A DNA stretch of 21,532 bases, taken from DATKZB01 sp035528235 (lineage in GTDB: Bacteria; Planctomycetota; Phycisphaerae; FEN-1346). Location: positions 1-21,532 of the forward strand of contig DATKZB010000130.1 of NCBI GenBank assembly GCA_035528235.1, written 5' to 3'. Position 1 is the first letter of the stretch. Each line of letters opens with the position of its first letter. The notes under the pieces were generated by a model. It was given only the letters and a program-made list of their open reading frames with translations, ran no database searches and was not told the DNA's origin. Shown in pieces: positions 1 to 6,879 of the stretch. Made by a program: the position numbers and the translations under genes.

Positions 1-823
1 TCGCCAGCAGGCCCTTGTGCCGCTTCGACTGCCACAGGCCCCGCAACAGAAAATCGACCTGGCTGCTCGTGACGGCGATGCCGAGTTGGTCGCACGCCAC
101 GGTCTCGACGTTGTGGGCCTCGTCGCAGACGAGGCGGTCGAACGGCGGCAGGATGCCCTGGCCGCCGCCGGCCCGGATGGCCAGGTCCGAGAAGAACAGG
201 GCGTGGTTGACGACCAGGATCTGGGCCTTCTGGGCGCGACGGCGGGCCCGCTGGTAGAAGCAGCGTTTCTCGTGTTCGCACTTGCGTCCGCGGCAGTTGC
301 CCGACTCGGCCAAGACGCGGTCCCAGACGCGCCAGGCCGGCGGGGGCGACAGATCCGACAGGCTGCCGTCCCTGGTCGCCAGGGTCCACTCGGCCACGCG
401 CCCCAGTTCCCGGCGGTCGGCCTGTCTCTCGAAGAGGTTGGCGGCCCGGGCGCACGCCCGGGCCAGACGCCGCAGGCACACGTAGTTCGACCGGCCCTTG
501 ACCAGCACGGCCACGAAATCCTCGCCGGTAGCCCGCGCGAGCATCGGCAGGTCTTTCTCGATGAGTTGTTCCTGGAGGCTGATGGTGTAGGTCGAGACGA
601 CCACGCGCCGCCGCTCGCGGGCGGCCTCGCGGATGGCCGGCACCAGGTACGCGAACGATTTGCCGACCCCCGTGCCGGCCTCGACGACGGCGTGGCGGCC
701 GGCGCAGAAGGCCGCGTCGACGAACGCCGCCATCTGGAGTTGCTCCGGCCGGTGCTCGTACCCTTTCAGGTGCCGGGCCACCAGGCCGTCCGGGGCGAGG
801 ATCGATTGCACGAAATCGGACAC
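1..823 (-). CDS. dinG: DinG/XPD-family Fe-S ATP-dependent DNA helicase, 3' end cut by window
   Basis: Superfamily 2 DNA helicase of the DinG/YoaA/XPD type, which unwinds DNA 5'-3' using ATP in damage tolerance. Only the first 274 residues are present. Seen in the sequence: Walker A EAGTGVGKS at residues 48-56; motif Ia region VVVSTYTISLQEQL near 74-87; four cysteines at 116, 177, 182 and 188 spaced as in the family's 4Fe-4S domain; VVNHALFFSDLA after them; and the Walker B box DEAH at 234-237. I chose GTG at 823 because AGGA lies 7 bases upstream and no better in-frame start precedes the conserved N-terminal HRPEQLQMA block. It lies 46 bp downstream of thiG on the same strand and may be cotranscribed. 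Whether it is DinG proper or a YoaA-like paralogue cannot be decided from the N-terminal half. Family assignment is firm; the symbol is less so. Confidence 0.88.
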   Translation of the reverse strand, partial: MSDFVQSILAPDGLVARHLKGYEHRPEQLQMAAFVDAAFCAGRHAVVEAGTGVGKSFAYLVPAIREAARERRRVVVSTYTISLQEQLIEKDLPMLARATGEDFVAVLVKGRSNYVCLRRLARACARAANLFERQADRRELGRVAEWTLATRDGSLSDLSPPPAWRVWDRVLAESGNCRGRKCEHEKRCFYQRARRRAQKAQILVVNHALFFSDLAIRAGGGQGILPPFDRLVCDEAHNVETVACDQLGIAVTSSQVDFLLRGLWQSKRHKGLLA

Positions 824-869
824 GGGGCGTTCCTGAGCGGTCGCGGCGTCGCGTCTTGCGCGTGCGGCG

Positions 870-1658
870 TTACGTCGCCGGCGCGATGGTGCCGGCGGTC
901 GGGCTCGACGGCGTGCCGCAGGGCCGGCGTTCGATGCGGCCGGCCAGGTACGCCAGCCGCCCGGCCTCGACGGCATGCCTCATGGCCCGGGCCATCCGGA
1001 CGGGGTCGCGGGCCTTGGCGATGCCGGTGTTCAGGAGGACGCCGTCGGCCCCGAGTTCCATGGCGACGGCCGTGTCGCTGGCCGTGCCGACGCCGGCGTC
1101 GACGATGATAGGCACCTTGGCCCGCTCGATGATGAGGCGGATGTTCTGCGGGTTCAGGATACCCTGGCCGGACCCGATGGGCGACCCGAGCGGCATGACG
1201 CTGGTCGAGCCGGCCTCCTCCAGGCGCTTGGCCATGATGGGGTCGTCGCCGCAGTACGTCAGCACCGTGAACCCCTCGCGGATGAGCGTCTCGAGGGCTC
1301 GGAGCGTCTGGAGCGGCTCCGGCAGGAGCGTCTCGGGGTCGGACAGGACCTCGAGTTTGACCCAGTCGACACCCAGGGCCTCGCGCCCCAGGCGGGCCGT
1401 CCGCACGGCGTCGTCGGCCGTGAAGCACCCGGCCGTGTTGGGCAGAAGGGTGTACCGCTTCAGGTCGATGTGGTCGAGCAGGCTTTCCTTCGACTTGTCC
1501 GACAGGTTGACGCGCCGCACGGCCACCGTGACGACCTGGCAGCCCGCGGCCTCCAGGGCCTCGGCCATCAGGGGGAAGGTGTCGTACTTGCCCGTGCCGA
1601 CGAAGAGTCGGCTGGTGAACTCGTAGGGCCCGAGTTTGAGAACGTCGCTCTGGGACAT
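870..1658 (-). CDS. thiG: Thiazole synthase ThiG
   Basis: Makes the thiazole phosphate moiety of thiamine from 1-deoxyxylulose 5-phosphate, dehydroglycine and the sulfur carried by ThiS-thiocarboxylate; cytosolic. The 262-residue length is normal for the family. Visible family blocks are LFVGTGKY near 18-25, LLPNTAGC at 71-78, WVKLEV with the Schiff-base lysine at K101, LTYCGDDP, MPLGSPIGSGQGI, and IIVDAGVGTASDTAVAMELG with GADGVLLNTGIA, the phosphate-binding end of the TIM barrel. ATG at 1658 is preceded by AAGGAG at 8 bases. Longer in-frame extensions run back through thiS and are not real. thiS lies 37 bp upstream and both are served by the promoter at 1946-1974. The last ~10 residues are low complexity. 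Other thiamine genes (thiF, thiH or thiO, thiE) are not in the window. Confidence 0.97.
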   Translation of the reverse strand: MSQSDVLKLGPYEFTSRLFVGTGKYDTFPLMAEALEAAGCQVVTVAVRRVNLSDKSKESLLDHIDLKRYTLLPNTAGCFTADDAVRTARLGREALGVDWVKLEVLSDPETLLPEPLQTLRALETLIREGFTVLTYCGDDPIMAKRLEEAGSTSVMPLGSPIGSGQGILNPQNIRLIIERAKVPIIVDAGVGTASDTAVAMELGADGVLLNTGIAKARDPVRMARAMRHAVEAGRLAYLAGRIERRPCGTPSSPTAGTIAPAT

Positions 1659-1695
1659 GGTCGTGCTCCTTGTTCCGCGTTCGGGGGCCGTGCGG

Positions 1696-1896
1696 TCAGC
1701 CGCCGCCGACCAACGTGACGATCTCGACGGCGTCGCCCGGGGCCAGCGGGTGCGTGGCATGCTCGGACCGGGGAACGAGTTCGCGGTTGACCTCGACGGC
1801 GGTGGCCTTCCGCGGAACGCCGAGCGCCTCGAGCAGGGCCGCGATGGTCGTGCCGTCGGCCACGTCCCGTTCTTCGCCATTGAGGGTAATACGCAC
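1696..1896 (-). CDS. thiS: Sulfur carrier protein ThiS
   Basis: A 66-residue ubiquitin-like sulfur carrier. Its C-terminal glycine is adenylated and converted to a thiocarboxylate, which donates sulfur to ThiG. The protein begins MRITLNGEERDV and has the family's LAPGDAVEIVTLVGGG end, so the essential terminal Gly-Gly is present (three glycines here). The start is GTG at 1896 with AGGTGG about 5 bases upstream; a 92-residue reading from 1974 would begin inside the promoter and is rejected. It is first in a thiS-thiG unit. The 5' leader predicted from the promoter is only about 40 nt, too short for a TPP riboswitch. Confidence 0.95.
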   Translation of the reverse strand: MRITLNGEERDVADGTTIAALLEALGVPRKATAVEVNRELVPRSEHATHPLAPGDAVEIVTLVGGG

Positions 1897-1945
1897 CTGG
1901 CCACCTCTGCTTATGCGCGGCCGCCCCGTGGTCGACCGCCCGGCG

Positions 1946-1974
1946 ATTATAGCGCCGCTGCCGCCGCCAATCAA
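1946..1974 (-). promoter_or_regulatory. Sigma70-type promoter of thiSG
   Basis: On the minus strand TTGATT (1974-1969) and a perfect TATAAT (1951-1946) are separated by exactly 17 bases. Transcription would start near 1939, about 43 bases before the thiS GTG. This is the best match to a housekeeping promoter in the window. It lies in the 195-bp divergent gap with the gene at 2092. Confidence 0.8.
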
Positions 1975-2091
1975 GGCAGTGGCCGGGCGACGCGCAGGGC
2001 CCTTCCCTGGCGGCCTTTCGGCGTAGCCAAACGCCGGGTCGCGGGTTCAATCAGTCGGGTCGATTTTGGGGACCTTCGGCGGAGAGCGCCC

Positions 2092-4386
2092 ATGAGCAGG
2101 CTATCGCTGGCGTTGGCGGCCATGCTGCTGCTTGCGGCCGGGACCGGCCTCGCCGCAGCGGCCGCGCGCGAGCCGACCGGGGCCGAGCGCCTGACCCAGC
2201 GTATCCAGAGTTGCGAGACGAAACTGCGGACCGAGAAGGACCCGGACGCCCGCAAGGCCCTGGCCGAGGACCTGGAACAGAGCAAGCACACCCTCGGCCC
2301 CACCGACGCCGCCGGCAAACGCATCAAGTGCCAAGCCATGTGGCACGATGCGGCCCTGCGCGACATCGACGCCCAGATCAAGCGCCTGGGTCTTCGCGCC
2401 CGGCCCCGGGGCGGCGCCGCGGCGGCCACGGACGCCCGCCTGGCGGTGCGGCAGATGGCGGCCATCGGCCTGGAGCGCGGCTGGTCGCACGGCGGCGCGC
2501 TGCCGAAGTACCAGTTCGACGCCCTCGGCGCCTGCCTCTACAACAACCTGCCGATGCTCGACCGGCTCTTCGACGAGGCGGCGACCCACCTCGCCAGGGA
2601 AACCGCGTCCGCGTCCGCGAAGCCCGAAGCCCAAGCCGCGGCCAAGGCCCTGGCCGACATCAAGGACGGGGCCGCACGCATGGTCAAGGCCGTCGAGGAC
2701 TTCGGCACGATCGATACCTCCACCTACAGGGGCCGCGAGCAGCGCCTGGCCACGCTGCCGGCCTTCGTGGCGGGCCTTCGGACCGTGCACGAGGCCAACC
2801 GGGCCCTGGGGGCCGAACGCCCGAAAACCGGCGAGGCGGCCGACCCCGCCCCGCCCCCCGGCCTCACCGAGAAGGACAAGACCGACATCGAGAAGACCCA
2901 GGCCCTGCTCGCCTCGGTCAAGGGCGAGGGATGGGCGCCCATCTGCGAAGGAATCGGGAAACTCGTCGCCATTGCCGAGGCGGGACTCAAGGTGCCGGCG
3001 GCCCGGAGCAGCGCCGGGCAACTGCTCGACACCGTCGCCCGGCTGGCCGCGTACATCAAGGAACTCACGACCAGCAAGGCCGCCTACGCGTCGTACGTGA
3101 CCAAGCGCCAGGAGACGATTGAGCGGGGTCTGGAGTACCTGAAGGACCCGAGTTACCGGCGTGGCCAGTACTCGCGGCTGCGGCTGATGTGCGAGGGCGA
3201 CGACGACCGCCGCGCGCTCGACCGAAGCCCCCTGAGCCCGGACGCCTGCCAGGGGTACCTGCGGGCCAACCGGACGCCGTATTCGGCCTTCGTGGGCGAA
3301 CGGCGCGAGGTCTACTACGAGCGGTTCCAGGCCGACGTGGCCACCCTCATCGACGTGCTGGGCCGGATCGGCAAGTGGCCGCCGCCCAACATGTCGCCTC
3401 CACTGAAGGCGCTTTACTCGAAGGGCGCCACGGCGTTTCTCGAGGAGGTCGAGTTCGTCGGCAAGGCGCCCCAGGAGGAGATGGAGACGTATCGGGAGGC
3501 GGTCTCCGAGACGGCCGTCCTCGCCGGGGACATCCGGCGGCTCGTCCAGGCCGACGAGGCCGTCAAGGCCGTCGCCAAGTACGCGCCCGACCAGGCCCCG
3601 GTGCTGTGCGCCGAGGTCGTGAGGTGGACCGAGCGGATCTTCCTGGCCGCCGCCGAGAACCGAAACGCCGAGCGGCGGAGCCTGGACCAGTTCCTCGCGC
3701 CGTTCCGCGAACTGGCCGACCTGAGGCTCCCCGGGCCCGAGCACGCGGCGATCGCCGCCCGCCTCTCGGGGGGGACGTGCAAGGCCGCCCTCACCTTCCT
3801 GGGCTCGAATCTCACGCGCAACCTCGCCTCGGCCGCCAAGGGGAACTCCAGGTGGCTCGACGACGCCCTCGACGCCCGGTCGATGTTCCACCTCATCCGG
3901 CACCGGTCGGTGGCCGAAAAGGCCGGCCTCTCGAAGCTCGGGACCATCGACCTCGAGCCCTTCTCGGCCCCCGACAAGCCCTGGAACCAGTTCGTCACCG
4001 CCCTCGACACCAACCTCCGCGTCACCATGAAGGAGTACGGCAACGAACGCCGCCGCAGCCAGATCGCCTGGCAGGCCCTGTCGCCCTGGGACAGGGTGTT
4101 CTGCGTGTTGGCGGCGGCCCGGCACCGGACCCGCGTGACCCGCCAGCCGGGCGAGGGCGAGATGGACCGCCTGATGCGGCACCTGGAACAGGTGGCCGAC
4201 CCCAATCCGCCCGACACCATGTGGTTCGGGTGGGCCGCCGGATACCACGGCACCGAGGCCGCCGTCTGCCTGGCCTCCGGGTACGAGCAGACGGCCGGGT
4301 GGCACATGACCAACCTGAACGAACTCCGCCGCGACCTGCGGTTCTGGGATGACCTGACCTGGCGGGAGTTCGACCCCCCCGAGTAG
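2092..4386 (+). CDS. Secreted protein of unknown function, 764 aa
   Basis: Not recognised. The start is ATG at 2092 with GGAGA 7 bases upstream; the longer in-frame extension to 1636 runs antisense through thiS and is rejected. Residues 1-25 form a classical signal peptide (positive N-terminus, Leu/Ala core, AAAA cleavage region), so export is expected and no later membrane span is visible. The mature part is rich in predicted helix and charged residues (KTDIEKTQALLASVK, RRSLDQFLAPFRELADLR) and looks like stacked helices. It holds ten cysteines spread along the chain (for example IQSCETK, RIKCQAM, LGACLYN, WAPICEG, RLMCEGD, PDACQGY), an even number that fits disulfides in a periplasmic protein. 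No catalytic motif, lipobox or LPxTG is seen. It stands alone between the divergent thi genes and a long repeat-rich gap, so context gives no function. Confidence 0.85.
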   Translation: MSRLSLALAAMLLLAAGTGLAAAAAREPTGAERLTQRIQSCETKLRTEKDPDARKALAEDLEQSKHTLGPTDAAGKRIKCQAMWHDAALRDIDAQIKRLGLRARPRGGAAAATDARLAVRQMAAIGLERGWSHGGALPKYQFDALGACLYNNLPMLDRLFDEAATHLARETASASAKPEAQAAAKALADIKDGAARMVKAVEDFGTIDTSTYRGREQRLATLPAFVAGLRTVHEANRALGAERPKTGEAADPAPPPGLTEKDKTDIEKTQALLASVKGEGWAPICEGIGKLVAIAEAGLKVPAARSSAGQLLDTVARLAAYIKELTTSKAAYASYVTKRQETIERGLEYLKDPSYRRGQYSRLRLMCEGDDDRRALDRSPLSPDACQGYLRANRTPYSAFVGERREVYYERFQADVATLIDVLGRIGKWPPPNMSPPLKALYSKGATAFLEEVEFVGKAPQEEMETYREAVSETAVLAGDIRRLVQADEAVKAVAKYAPDQAPVLCAEVVRWTERIFLAAAENRNAERRSLDQFLAPFRELADLRLPGPEHAAIAARLSGGTCKAALTFLGSNLTRNLASAAKGNSRWLDDALDARSMFHLIRHRSVAEKAGLSKLGTIDLEPFSAPDKPWNQFVTALDTNLRVTMKEYGNERRRSQIAWQALSPWDRVFCVLAAARHRTRVTRQPGEGEMDRLMRHLEQVADPNPPDTMWFGWAAGYHGTEAAVCLASGYEQTAGWHMTNLNELRRDLRFWDDLTWREFDPPE

Positions 4387-4395
4387 GCCCGGATG

Positions 4396-4410
4396 CCCCG
4401 TTCGGCGGGG
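4396..4410 (+). terminator. Short GC hairpin after the secreted-protein gene
   Basis: CCCCG-TTCGG-CGGGG, a 5-bp stem starting 10 bases after the stop codon at 4386. No T-run follows, so it is at most a weak or Rho-assisted 3' end signal. The larger palindrome at 4440-4465 may do the same job. Confidence 0.35.
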
Positions 4411-4431
4411 GCTCACCCCGTGCGAGACCGT

Positions 4432-4465
4432 GTTAGCCTGTAGGCCGCGGCGCGCCGCGGCCTAC
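4432..4465 (+). repeat. GTTAGCC tag plus perfect 26-bp palindrome
   Basis: The bases 4440-4465 are a perfect palindrome with 13-bp half-sites (GTAGGCCGCGGCG and its complement), immediately preceded by the tag GTTAGCC at 4432-4438. It lies 46 bases after the stop of the secreted-protein gene. The same TTAGCC tag precedes hairpins at 4509 and 4817-4940, so I place it in one loose repeat family. It could also act as a transcript 3' end. Confidence 0.6.
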
Positions 4466-4508
4466 CCCTTTGGCGAACACGGCCCGAAAACAAGCCCCCG
4501 GCACCCAT

Positions 4509-4546
4509 GTTAGCCGCGGGGCTTGCCCCGCCCCGCCCCCCCCCCC
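4509..4546 (+). repeat. GTTAGCC tag plus hairpin and C11 run
   Basis: GTTAGCC (4509-4515) is followed by GCGGGGC-TT-GCCCCGC (4516-4531), a 7-bp perfect stem with a 2-base loop; the paired tail then runs into CCCC-G and a homopolymer of eleven C (4536-4546). The tag matches the copies at 4432 and 4817. The C-run is a likely slippage and sequencing-error site. No gene overlaps it. Confidence 0.55.
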
Positions 4547-4816
4547 GTCATACACTTTGAGAAAACGCCCTTTCGCCCGGAGGCCCGAAATGGGCCCTTT
4601 GGCAGGCCTAAACCCCATTTTCGCAGCGCCAGGGACGATGTGCACCCGTTTTGGTAAGATGGGCAAGGGGAAACGCGCGGTTTTTGATCGTTTTTTTCGA
4701 TTTTTGATCGGAATGCGCCGGAATCGGTCGTTTCGCGCCCCGTTTTGACCATAAATGGAGTGCCCTCAATATGCACTAAAGCATATCGAGACCGCCCGCG
4801 GCCCGGCCCGGTTGCC
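4547..4816. other. Non-coding AT-richer pocket with phased T-tracts and a dyad
   Basis: No convincing gene. The base composition drops clearly below the flanks. T-runs begin at 4681, 4691 and 4701 (5, 7 and 5 T), exactly 10 bases apart, with TTTTTGATCG repeated at 4681-4690 and 4701-4710; T-tracts in helical phase are known to bend DNA. A dyad at 4765-4790 has arms CTCAATATGC and GCATATCGAG (9 of 10 paired) around ACTAAA, and TTGACC at 4745-4750 with CAATAT 16 bases on could be a promoter overlapping that dyad. Short reading frames here (for example 4470-4748 plus, 4510-4776 minus) lack ribosome sites and protein-like composition. The pocket may be a regulatory region, a small RNA gene or a remnant of an inserted element. 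Confidence 0.45.
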
Positions 4817-4940
4817 GTCGTTTAGCCGCGGCCGGCACGGCCGCGTGGGTGTCGTTTAACTGCGGCCGGCACGGCCGCGGGCGGCGCCGAGGGATGCTCG
4901 ACGGCGGTTCCCGTCGCCGTGCCGGCGACGGCTAAACGAC
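4817..4940. repeat. Three copies of a 29-bp tag-plus-hairpin repeat, two direct and one inverted
   Basis: Copies lie at 4817-4845 (+), 4851-4879 (+) and 4912-4940 (-). Each starts GTCGTTTAGC or a close variant and continues into a 7-bp stem with the 5-base loop GGCAC. Copy 1 and the inverted copy differ at four positions, all in the stem. They form two complementary pairs (C-G to T-A at positions 13/27 and G-C to C-G at 14/26), so pairing is kept. Copy 2 has two changes in the tag and one G-T wobble at the stem base. The direct copies are 34 bp apart. The layout resembles REP/BIME clusters of other bacteria, but no matching transposase is present in the window. Confidence 0.75.
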
Positions 4941-4981
4941 GAGGCGGGCCGGCAGGAAATCGTGCGGCGCGGCCATTTCGG

Positions 4982-5010
4982 TTGACACGTCCCCGGCCGC
5001 GCGGTAGGAG
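4982..5010 (+). promoter_or_regulatory. Possible promoter of the CreD-like gene
   Basis: A perfect -35 TTGACA (4982-4987) with 17 bases to TAGGAG (5005-5010), a poor -10 with the first two T-A positions and the fifth A matching. The predicted leader to the ATG at 5095 is about 78 nt. Confidence 0.4.
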
Positions 5011-5094
5011 AGTAACGCCAACGCTGCCCACCTCAACCGACGTCCTGCGGCTCGGCGCGCGCCAACGCTTTTCCGATCCGGAGGGAGGTTTGCG

Positions 5095-6615
5095 ATGTAT
5101 CGTCATATCCTTGGTCTGCTGCACGAGTTCTTCGGGGGGAAGGCCGAGATCGTCCTGGCGGCCGGCCTGGCGGCGCTGGCCACGGCGGTGCTGCTCCTGC
5201 TGTCGCGGTCGTGGCGGCGCGGCGTGGCCGAGGCCCTGGACCGCGGCGGATGGCGGGCCGTCGTCATGGGCCTGGCGAACGGGTTCGTGACGCTCCTCGT
5301 GGGGGCTACCCTGGTGGCAGGACTGGGCGGGGCCATGCTCGTCCAGTCGGGCCTCTTCAACGAGCGCCACGGCCAGGTGACCCAGCGCAACTACGACGCC
5401 ATCCAGACCAACTGGGGGTCGCCGCACGAGCAGCGCGAACTGGGCGTCGCCCATTACGTGACCGAGGAGAAGACGTTCGTCCTCTTCAAGGACGGCCGCC
5501 AGGTGCCCGAGGACGAACTCGGGACCGGCGACGACAGCCGGCCGGGCGAGAGTCCCGTCAAGGTCAAACGCAAGGTCCGCCGGGCCGTGCCCCAGAACAG
5601 CATCGTTCGCGCGGCGGTCGACGTGGACGTCCGCATGAACTACCGCCAGAAAGGCTCCGCCTACTACACCTGTTACGAGGACACCTGGCGGCTGACCTAC
5701 ACCGTCAAGAACCGTGGCGACGCCGAGACCGAGGCCGAGTTCCGGTTCCCCATGCCCGCCGACCGGGGCACCTACGACGCCTTCACCATCGCCGTCGACG
5801 GCGTCAACTGGGTCGAGCACCTGGTCCTGAAGGACAACGCCCAGACCTGGAAGATGCCGATGAAGCCGGGCCAGGAGGTGAAGGTCGAGGTGGGGTACGC
5901 GTCGCGCGGTATGGAGCACCTCCGGTACACGCCGTCGCCCATGGCCCACCGCGAGCAGTACAAGGTGGCGATGCGGATCCACCCCGACCCGGCCCAGGGC
6001 GCCGCCCGCTTCATCTGGAAGCAGCACATGGGGTTGCCCATCGGGTCGATGACGCCGCCCGCCATCCAGGACTCGCCGGCCGACGGCCAGCCGATGGTCC
6101 TGGGCTGGGACATGACCTCGGCCGCCACCAGCCTGGGCATGGGGGTGGTGCTGCCCGAGATCAAGCAGCCCGGCTGGTACGTGGCCCGGCTGCTGCACGA
6201 GGCGCCGCTGGGCCTGATGCTGCTGGCGACGGGGCTGGTGGTCACGTGGATTTTGCTGGGGCGCGAGACGCACCTGTTCAGCCTGGGCGTGCTGGTCGTG
6301 GCGTACTACCTGTTCTACACGCTCATCGCGTACCTGTCGGACCACCTGACGAGTTTCGCCCCGTGCTTCGTGCTGGCGGCGCTGGCCACGCTGGTGCTGT
6401 CGGCGGCGTACCTGTGGCTGGGCTGGGGCCGTCACTTTGCCGCCCACCAGTCACTGACCCTGGTGGCCGCCTTCACCCTCTACTACCCGCTGGCCGTCGT
6501 CTGGGACGACTACACGGGCCTGCTGGTCCAGGTTCTCTACTGGGCGCTGGCCGGATACGCCGCGATGCTGGCCGTGGCGATGCTATGGCGTCGCCGCAGG
6601 CCGGCTGCCGCGTAG
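5095..6615 (+). CDS. CreD-like inner-membrane protein
   Basis: A 506-residue membrane protein with an excellent ribosome site (GGAGGGAGG, 7 bases before ATG). Two spans lie near the N-terminus (about 18-38 and 56-82). A long hydrophilic domain follows (about 85-365) with beta-strand-like stretches such as YEDTWRLTYTVKNRGDAETE and EFRFPMPADRGTYDAF. About five spans close the protein (366-500). The C-terminal part, YYLFYTLIAYLSDHLTSFAP followed by CFVLAALATLVLSAAYLWLG, resembles the conserved end of E. coli CreD (SLFYLLLLSLSEH and following), which affects envelope integrity and colicin tolerance. CreD-type proteins usually carry a large periplasmic domain, as seen here. No creBC two-component genes are adjacent, so the role is inferred only at family level. 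A stand-alone DUF membrane family is the alternative. Confidence 0.75.
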   Translation: MYRHILGLLHEFFGGKAEIVLAAGLAALATAVLLLLSRSWRRGVAEALDRGGWRAVVMGLANGFVTLLVGATLVAGLGGAMLVQSGLFNERHGQVTQRNYDAIQTNWGSPHEQRELGVAHYVTEEKTFVLFKDGRQVPEDELGTGDDSRPGESPVKVKRKVRRAVPQNSIVRAAVDVDVRMNYRQKGSAYYTCYEDTWRLTYTVKNRGDAETEAEFRFPMPADRGTYDAFTIAVDGVNWVEHLVLKDNAQTWKMPMKPGQEVKVEVGYASRGMEHLRYTPSPMAHREQYKVAMRIHPDPAQGAARFIWKQHMGLPIGSMTPPAIQDSPADGQPMVLGWDMTSAATSLGMGVVLPEIKQPGWYVARLLHEAPLGLMLLATGLVVTWILLGRETHLFSLGVLVVAYYLFYTLIAYLSDHLTSFAPCFVLAALATLVLSAAYLWLGWGRHFAAHQSLTLVAAFTLYYPLAVVWDDYTGLLVQVLYWALAGYAAMLAVAMLWRRRRPAAA

Positions 6616-6652
6616 GGCCCCGACCGGACCGGGCCGCGACCGTGCCGTAACC

Positions 6653-6725
6653 GAGCCGCGACCGTAAGGGAGCGGTAGATCGGCCCCGCCGCCACAGCCG
6701 CCCCGCTCCCTTACGGTCGCGGCTC
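6653..6725. repeat. Perfect 23-bp inverted repeat with 27-base loop
   Basis: Bases 6653-6675 and 6703-6725 are exact reverse complements; the arms begin GAGCCGCGACCGTAAGGG. The element lies 37 bp after the stop of the CreD-like gene. A partial extra copy of the arm core, GCCGCGACCGT, occurs just upstream near 6633. Read as protein, the arms give strings like LPYGRGS and SRDRKGA, which I recall as frequent false-ORF signatures in GC-rich genomes, suggesting a dispersed intergenic repeat. It could fold as a long hairpin and act as a 3' end for the upstream transcript. Confidence 0.8.
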
Positions 6726-6739
6726 CGATACGGCGCAGC

Positions 6740-6775
6740 GCCATGCCCCGGCGCGGTTGCCCGGCGCGGCATGGC
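6740..6775. repeat. Second hairpin in the same gap
   Basis: GCCATGCC (6740-6747) pairs with GGCATGGC (6768-6775) around a 20-base loop that itself contains two copies of CCGGCGCGG. It lies between the 23-bp inverted repeat and the promoter at 6809. Function unknown. Confidence 0.4.
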
Positions 6776-6808
6776 CGCGACGCTACGGCCGCCCGGCCGG
6801 GAAATCCG

Positions 6809-6837
6809 TTGCCCACCCACCCGGCCACCGATATACT
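6809..6837 (+). promoter_or_regulatory. Promoter of the lipoprotein hydrolase operon
   Basis: TTGCCC (6809-6814), 17 bases, then TATACT (6832-6837; five of six bases of the consensus). Transcription would begin near 6844, about 36 bases before the first start codon. It is the only good promoter before the four-gene unit 6880-9479. Confidence 0.65.
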
Positions 6838-6879
6838 GTGGCCCTTTACGCCAGAGAAGCGGAACCAAAGGAGGGCGCC

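Noticed and set aside
1897..2091. Search for a TPP riboswitch upstream of thiS
   Set aside because: No THI-box-like helices; the predicted leader is about 43 nt.
2101..4416. Long minus-strand reading frame opposite the secreted-protein gene
   Set aside because: In this GC-rich DNA antisense frames stay open by codon bias. The plus-strand gene has a signal peptide and ribosome site; the antisense protein has neither.
4470..4776. Small reading frames on both strands in the AT-richer pocket
   Set aside because: No ribosome site, the frames run through the C11 homopolymer and hairpins, and the protein composition is not gene-like.
4817..4879. Two 29-bp direct repeats considered as a CRISPR array
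   Set aside because: Spacer is only 5 bp, there are two direct copies and one inverted copy, and no cas genes are present.
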